Below, in pieces: positions 60,470-64,000 of a stretch of DNA of 64,000 bases. Origin of the DNA: Chloroflexota bacterium. Its GTDB lineage: Bacteria > Chloroflexota > Dehalococcoidia > JACPQD01. The notes under the pieces are model-generated. The model was not told the origin of the DNA and made no database searches. It saw only the letters and a list, made by a program, of their open reading frames with translations. The translations under genes and the position numbers were made by a program. Location: assembly GCA_016190665.1 (NCBI GenBank), contig JACPQD010000044.1, positions 1 through 64,000 on the forward strand, written 5' to 3'. Each line of letters opens with the position of its first letter. The first letter of the stretch is position 1.

Positions 60470-61291
60470 CTACCCGAGCAGGCACCTTTCTACCGCCTCA
60501 GCGAAGCCGTCCTCCTCGACGGCGGTTGTGACGTGAGTCGCCGCTTCCTTGGTGGCCGGCGCGGCATTCCCCATGGCGATGCCGAGGCCCGCCGTGGCCA
60601 GCATGGGAGTGTCATTGGCCCCGTCGCCGATAGCGGCCACTTCGCTCAGGGGGATGGAGAGGTGCTCCGCCAGTATCTCCAGAGACCTGCCCTTTGAGAC
60701 GCCATGATCAACAATATTGATGAATTCCACGCCGGGGTAGGTGGGAGAAGCCGCCCATTCGAAGCTCAGCCTGCCCCGGAACTGCTCCACAAAGGCCCTC
60801 GATCTCCTCTTCTCCTCCTCGCTTATCGCCAGCAGGCCCATCTTGACGATCTGTTCTCGCCGGGCGAGGGCGGAGAAGTCCGCCATCGTCAGCGGGATCT
60901 TGAGGAGGCTGGCGTGCATCGTGGTGGCCTGGGTCCACGCCTCTATGAAGCACTGTTTTGTCGAATAGGCCTCCAGGCTGAGGCCGTTGGATCGGGCGAA
61001 CCGGGTGGCTTCGAGTATCAGCCCAGTGCTGAGAAGCCTGCTGAACACCGCCTCGCCATTCAGGGGGTTGGCCACCACGGCGCCGTTGTAGAAAATGTGC
61101 GGCGCATCCAGGGATAACTCTCGAATCATCGGGAGAGAGGTCATTATTGAGCGGCCGGTGCAGAGACAGACCCGGATGCCTGTCGACTGCGCCCTGGCGA
61201 TGGCCTCCCGGTTGCGAGCCGATATTGCGCCGTTCCTCCCCACCAGGGTCCCGTCGATGTCCGCCGCCAGCAGCTTGTAGCTCAGCGCCAA
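60470..61291 (-). CDS. Cof-type HAD-IIB phosphatase
   Basis: 273 residues. Motif I DIDGT (about 11-15), motif II CTGRS, a Cof-type cap domain, and motif IV GDGANDTPMLATAGLGIAMGNA. Such enzymes dephosphorylate sugar phosphates and cofactors; substrates are broad and cannot be told from sequence. Overlaps the start region of the nitrilase-like gene by ten bases, so the two are co-transcribed with the nitrilase first. Confidence 0.9.
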   Translation of the reverse strand: MALSYKLLAADIDGTLVGRNGAISARNREAIARAQSTGIRVCLCTGRSIMTSLPMIRELSLDAPHIFYNGAVVANPLNGEAVFSRLLSTGLILEATRFARSNGLSLEAYSTKQCFIEAWTQATTMHASLLKIPLTMADFSALARREQIVKMGLLAISEEEKRRSRAFVEQFRGRLSFEWAASPTYPGVEFINIVDHGVSKGRSLEILAEHLSIPLSEVAAIGDGANDTPMLATAGLGIAMGNAAPATKEAATHVTTAVEEDGFAEAVERCLLG

Positions 61292-62154
61292 CTTCTGGTC
61301 CCCCTGATCTTGGCGCTGTTACACGGCTCGGTGACGGCGCCATAAAGCTCCGGACGGCGATCCGCAAAGATGTGGTTCTCGAACTCGTCGGGGATGAAGA
61401 TTGAGCGCTTCTGGCTGGCCGCAGCCGGATAAACGTTGGCGTAAATTATCTCCTCCTCGGTCGGTCCCGCCTCAGCCAGCGTGTTGCCCAGCAGGTCGAC
61501 GATCTTGCTGCGCCCGATGAATCTGCCGCCCCTTTCCTGTCCCACCCTGTCCACGGCGATGTAGTTGACGCGGTTCTCCAGGGCGCGGGCGTTGATCAGG
61601 TATTTGGCGGCGTTCTCTCGGCCCTCCGGCCAGTTGGTGGAGAGGGCGACGATCTCTGCCCCCTGCAAGGCCATCACCCGCGCCGTCTCAGGAAAGGTTA
61701 CGTCGTAGCAGATGTTGATGCCTATCCTGCCGATGCCGGTCTGGAAGACCTCGGGGGGCTGGTCGCCCCAGTCCAGGAAGCGGTCGATCCCCAGGTAGGG
61801 CAGGTGAATCTTGCGGTATTTGCCGACGAATCCCTCCGGCCCCAGGAGAGCGACAGCGTTGTAGTACCGGTCGCCGTCCTTCTCCAGCAAGCCGAAGACG
61901 GCGTAGACGCCGAGCTCACCGCAGGCTGCCGCTAAGCGTTGCGTGCCGGGCCCAGGCACGGTTTCGGTGAGAGGAACGGCCTCCTCCAGGCTGGTGAAGC
62001 AGTAGCCTGTCAGGGCAGCCTCCGGGAAGACGATAAGCTGCGCCCCCTGACCGGCCGCCGTGCGCAAGGCAGCGAGCATCTTGGCGACGTTGCCCTCTTT
62101 CTCGAAAATGATGGGCTCCATCTGGACGCCGGCTATGTTGACCTTGTCACGCAT
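61282..62154 (-). CDS. Nitrilase-superfamily amidohydrolase
   Basis: 290 residues from ATG 62154 behind GGAGG (an earlier ATG is rejected). Catalytic triad as Glu in FPEAALTGY, Lys in KYRKIHLP and Cys in GINICYDVTFPE. It cleaves carbon-nitrogen bonds of amides, carbamoyl compounds or nitriles in the cytoplasm. The HAD gene follows with overlap. Substrate unknown. Confidence 0.9.
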   Translation of the reverse strand: MRDKVNIAGVQMEPIIFEKEGNVAKMLAALRTAAGQGAQLIVFPEAALTGYCFTSLEEAVPLTETVPGPGTQRLAAACGELGVYAVFGLLEKDGDRYYNAVALLGPEGFVGKYRKIHLPYLGIDRFLDWGDQPPEVFQTGIGRIGINICYDVTFPETARVMALQGAEIVALSTNWPEGRENAAKYLINARALENRVNYIAVDRVGQERGGRFIGRSKIVDLLGNTLAEAGPTEEEIIYANVYPAAASQKRSIFIPDEFENHIFADRRPELYGAVTEPCNSAKIRGTRSWR

Positions 62155-62560
62155 ATGGTCCTCCGCGGAGGTTATCACCGCATCTGGCGGGGAGGGCGGC
62201 TTCGCGCTTCACGCTTCGTGCTTCACGCTACCAAGATATGATAGCGGCTGCGGTGGGAAAGTCAAATTCGCGCCGTTACGCCGTTAACTGTCCTCTCTGG
62301 CGTCTTCGATTGTCCGGTGGGTTGCGACCATTTCGACCTCTTCCAGCAGCCTGGCGCAGCCAAGTCAATTTCGTTTCTGTCCATTCATCTCTATCTTCGC
62401 GCGCAATCAGGCCGGAATAGGTGCCTGAATCGCGTTTGTCGTTTATGATTTGCCGATTCTCGTTATGAATTCCCGTCACTGATATCTTGACAAAGTTGAC
62501 CCACTATGTTACACTCGCCGCAATTAGCCCCCACGTGATGGGGAGAAAGCTGGTGTCGCC
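62155..62560. other. Gene-free gap with GCTTC repeats
   Basis: 406 bases without a credible gene. A GCTTCGCGCTTCACGCTTC run at about 62208-62233 belongs to the same simple-repeat family as 17255-17300. No clear promoter was found for the NHL gene. Confidence 0.5.
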
Positions 62561-64000
62561 ATGAAGAGTTGGAGAACACTGGCAAGAATCCCTGGCCTCG
62601 TGGTCCTGCTGGCCCTTCTGTTCACGCTGCCGGCCTTGTGGCTCCCCCGTGGCGAGGCGACACCCGGCGGGGCGTCCCTGCAACAGGCCTGCACTGAACC
62701 CTACGTCTTCCTGACCAAGTGGGGGACTTTCGGCACCGGCGATGGACAATTCAATTACCCGGCGTCGGTTGCCCTGGACGGAGCGGGGAACGTATATGTA
62801 ACGGACCAGAACCACAGAGTCTCGAAGTTCACCTCCAGCGGCCAGTTCCTGACCAAGTGGGGTGGCCAGGGTGCTGGAGATGGGCAAATGCTTGGCCCAC
62901 GCCAGGTGGCTGTGGACGGTGAGAACAACGTCTACGTTGCCGATACGGGCAATCACCGTGTCCAGAAGTTCACGTCGTCGGGCGTTTTCCTGGCCAAGTG
63001 GGGCAGCGCGGGCTTCGGCGCCGGCGAGTTCGACGGCCCCGGGGGAGTGGCGGTCGATGGGGCAGGAAATGTCTACGTATCGGATACTGCCAACCATCGT
63101 ATCCAGAAGTTCACTTCGGCGGGCGTCTTCCTCACGCAGTGGGGAGGGTTTGGGACGGGTGATGGCCAGTTCTACCTCCCCGGGCATCTGGCGGTGGATG
63201 GGGGGAATATCTATGTGGCGGACATGTACAACCACCGCATCCAGAAGTTTACTTTGGCAGGGCTCTTCCTCGCCAAGTGGGGCAGTTTTGGAACCGCAGA
63301 CGGCAACCTTTTCTACCCCATGGGCGTCGCTGCGGACTCGACAGGCAACGTCTTCGTGGGTGACACTAACAACCACCGTATCCAGAAGTTCACGTCGGCG
63401 GGCGCCTTTGCGACCAAATGGGGCAGCTTTGGAGCCGCTGACGGGCAGTTCTTCGCCCCCCGTGGCGTCGCGGCGGATGGGGCGGGGAAAGTCTATGTGG
63501 CCGACACAGCCAACCATCGCGTCCAGGTGTTTGGCCCGTGCGCCGACATCGTAACGCCAACGCCAACCCCCACTCCTACCTCCACCCCAACGCCTACGCC
63601 CACCAAGAGTCCCACCCCTACCCCTACCCCCCCGAAAATCGATGTGCCCGTCCAGAGCGAGCTCTTCATCTACTCCGTCAAGTTCGTCTGCGGCAACGTC
63701 CGGCCGGCGGTGCCCAAACCTTCCTTACCCGGGATCACGGAGCCTTTCGCCGTGGTGCCGGGCGCATACCGCACCTCGGTTAACATCCACAACTTCTGGG
63801 AGAAGTGGGTCGCCTTCGAGAAGAAGGCGGCGGAGGCCAACCCCCAGAACAAGGACCCTGGCCGCGTCTCGGCCCGCGTGGTGGAGAAGCTGGCCCCCAA
63901 CGAGGCTGTGGCCGTAACGTGCGCCAACGTCACCCAGCTTCTGGGACCGCCTATCCCCGAGTTTCTGGAGGGGTTCGTGGTGATTGAGAGCCCGGTGGAG
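62561..64000 (+). CDS. Secreted NHL-repeat protein (3' end beyond window)
   Basis: 480 residues are visible without a stop. A signal peptide (1-32) ends near GEATP. Then six NHL units of ~47 residues (about 50-325), each with FLTKWG, DGQF, VAVDGAGNVYVADTxNHRVQKF, forming a six-bladed propeller. A Thr-Pro linker (63550-63630) follows, and then an extracellular domain with YRTSVNIHNFWEKWVAFEKK and FLEGFVVIESPVE at the edge, seen at the C-terminus of secreted Chloroflexota proteins. It is likely surface- or matrix-associated; ligand unknown. The C-terminal end lies outside the window. Confidence 0.88.
   Translation, partial: MKSWRTLARIPGLVVLLALLFTLPALWLPRGEATPGGASLQQACTEPYVFLTKWGTFGTGDGQFNYPASVALDGAGNVYVTDQNHRVSKFTSSGQFLTKWGGQGAGDGQMLGPRQVAVDGENNVYVADTGNHRVQKFTSSGVFLAKWGSAGFGAGEFDGPGGVAVDGAGNVYVSDTANHRIQKFTSAGVFLTQWGGFGTGDGQFYLPGHLAVDGGNIYVADMYNHRIQKFTLAGLFLAKWGSFGTADGNLFYPMGVAADSTGNVFVGDTNNHRIQKFTSAGAFATKWGSFGAADGQFFAPRGVAADGAGKVYVADTANHRVQVFGPCADIVTPTPTPTPTSTPTPTPTKSPTPTPTPPKIDVPVQSELFIYSVKFVCGNVRPAVPKPSLPGITEPFAVVPGAYRTSVNIHNFWEKWVAFEKKAAEANPQNKDPGRVSARVVEKLAPNEAVAVTCANVTQLLGPPIPEFLEGFVVIESPVE

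Noticed and set aside
1-64000. tRNA and rRNA genes
   Set aside because: I looked for T-loop GGTTCGAATCC-like sequences on both strands in the gaps and for rRNA conserved blocks and found none, though a tRNA scan program should confirm this.

Overview
The window looks like a chromosomal segment of a GC-rich, probably anaerobic bacterium. I place it tentatively among the Chloroflexota (Dehalococcoidia-like). The reasons are DnaA with an adjacent origin, a four-subunit pyruvate:ferredoxin oxidoreductase, an HgcAB-associated AbrB protein beside an arsenite methyltransferase, secreted NHL/kelch proteins with Thr-Pro linkers, many oligopeptide-type binding lipoproteins, and UGA-containing UGSC selenoproteins. 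No rRNA, tRNA, CRISPR array or transposase was seen.

Layout: 1-0.2 kb holds the 5' end of a group II intron running off the left edge, next to a small FIMAH-domain secreted protein. 1.0-2.7 kb is a UGSC-type selenoprotein gene read through an in-frame TGA. 2.8-10.7 kb is an iron block behind a strong promoter with a Fur-like box: FeoB, an FTR1 permease fused to a DUF2318 Fe-S domain, two FtsX/MacB-type permeases, their ATPase, and a DtxR-like regulator ending in a FeoA domain. 10.7-18.2 kb, mostly on the minus strand, holds a membrane-anchored dCTP-deaminase-like protein, Lgt, LarE, an old-yellow-enzyme-type reductase, a repetitive secreted protein, LarB and a metallo-beta-lactamase-fold hydrolase. 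18.3-23.8 kb is a tandem array of three more UGSC selenoprotein genes. In all three the TGA is followed by the same hairpin, a good bacterial SECIS candidate.

24-29.4 kb: a Phd/RelE pair whose toxin is frameshifted, a Gld-like ABC exporter (ATPase, permease, GldG-like protein, DUF4340 protein) and a small two-gene pair. 29.6-31.3 kb: oriC with regularly spaced DnaA boxes, then dnaA. 31.9-36.8 kb: a kelch protein, a MNT/HEPN toxin-antitoxin pair, a split HNH-like gene, a rhodanese lipoprotein with selenocysteine at its active-site loop, and a DUF4342 protein. 36.8-51.7 kb: two similar minus-strand catabolic clusters. Each has two family-5 binding lipoproteins, enzymes (MmgE/PrpD in one; MaoC-like dehydratase, family III CoA transferase and M29-like aminopeptidase in the other) and a distal QueG-like 4Fe-4S protein. 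A degenerate toxin-antitoxin island separates them.

52.3-54.1 kb is the most novel-looking locus. A 70-residue precursor peptide ends in three evenly spaced Cys-Cys pairs, followed by an attenuator-like hairpin and a radical SAM/SPASM maturase: a compact RiPP cluster whose upstream DNA carries the same 10-base core as the Fur-like box before feoB. 54.5-64 kb returns to housekeeping genes (CoaE, a NUDIX CoA pyrophosphatase, PorGDAB), the HgcC-like/ArsM pair, a HAD phosphatase, a nitrilase-family amidohydrolase and an NHL-repeat protein cut by the right edge.

Two themes connect the region. One is selenium: five genes with in-frame TGA codons in otherwise intact, conserved contexts. The other is many gaps filled with short imperfect-repeat cassettes and palindromes of a few recurring families.
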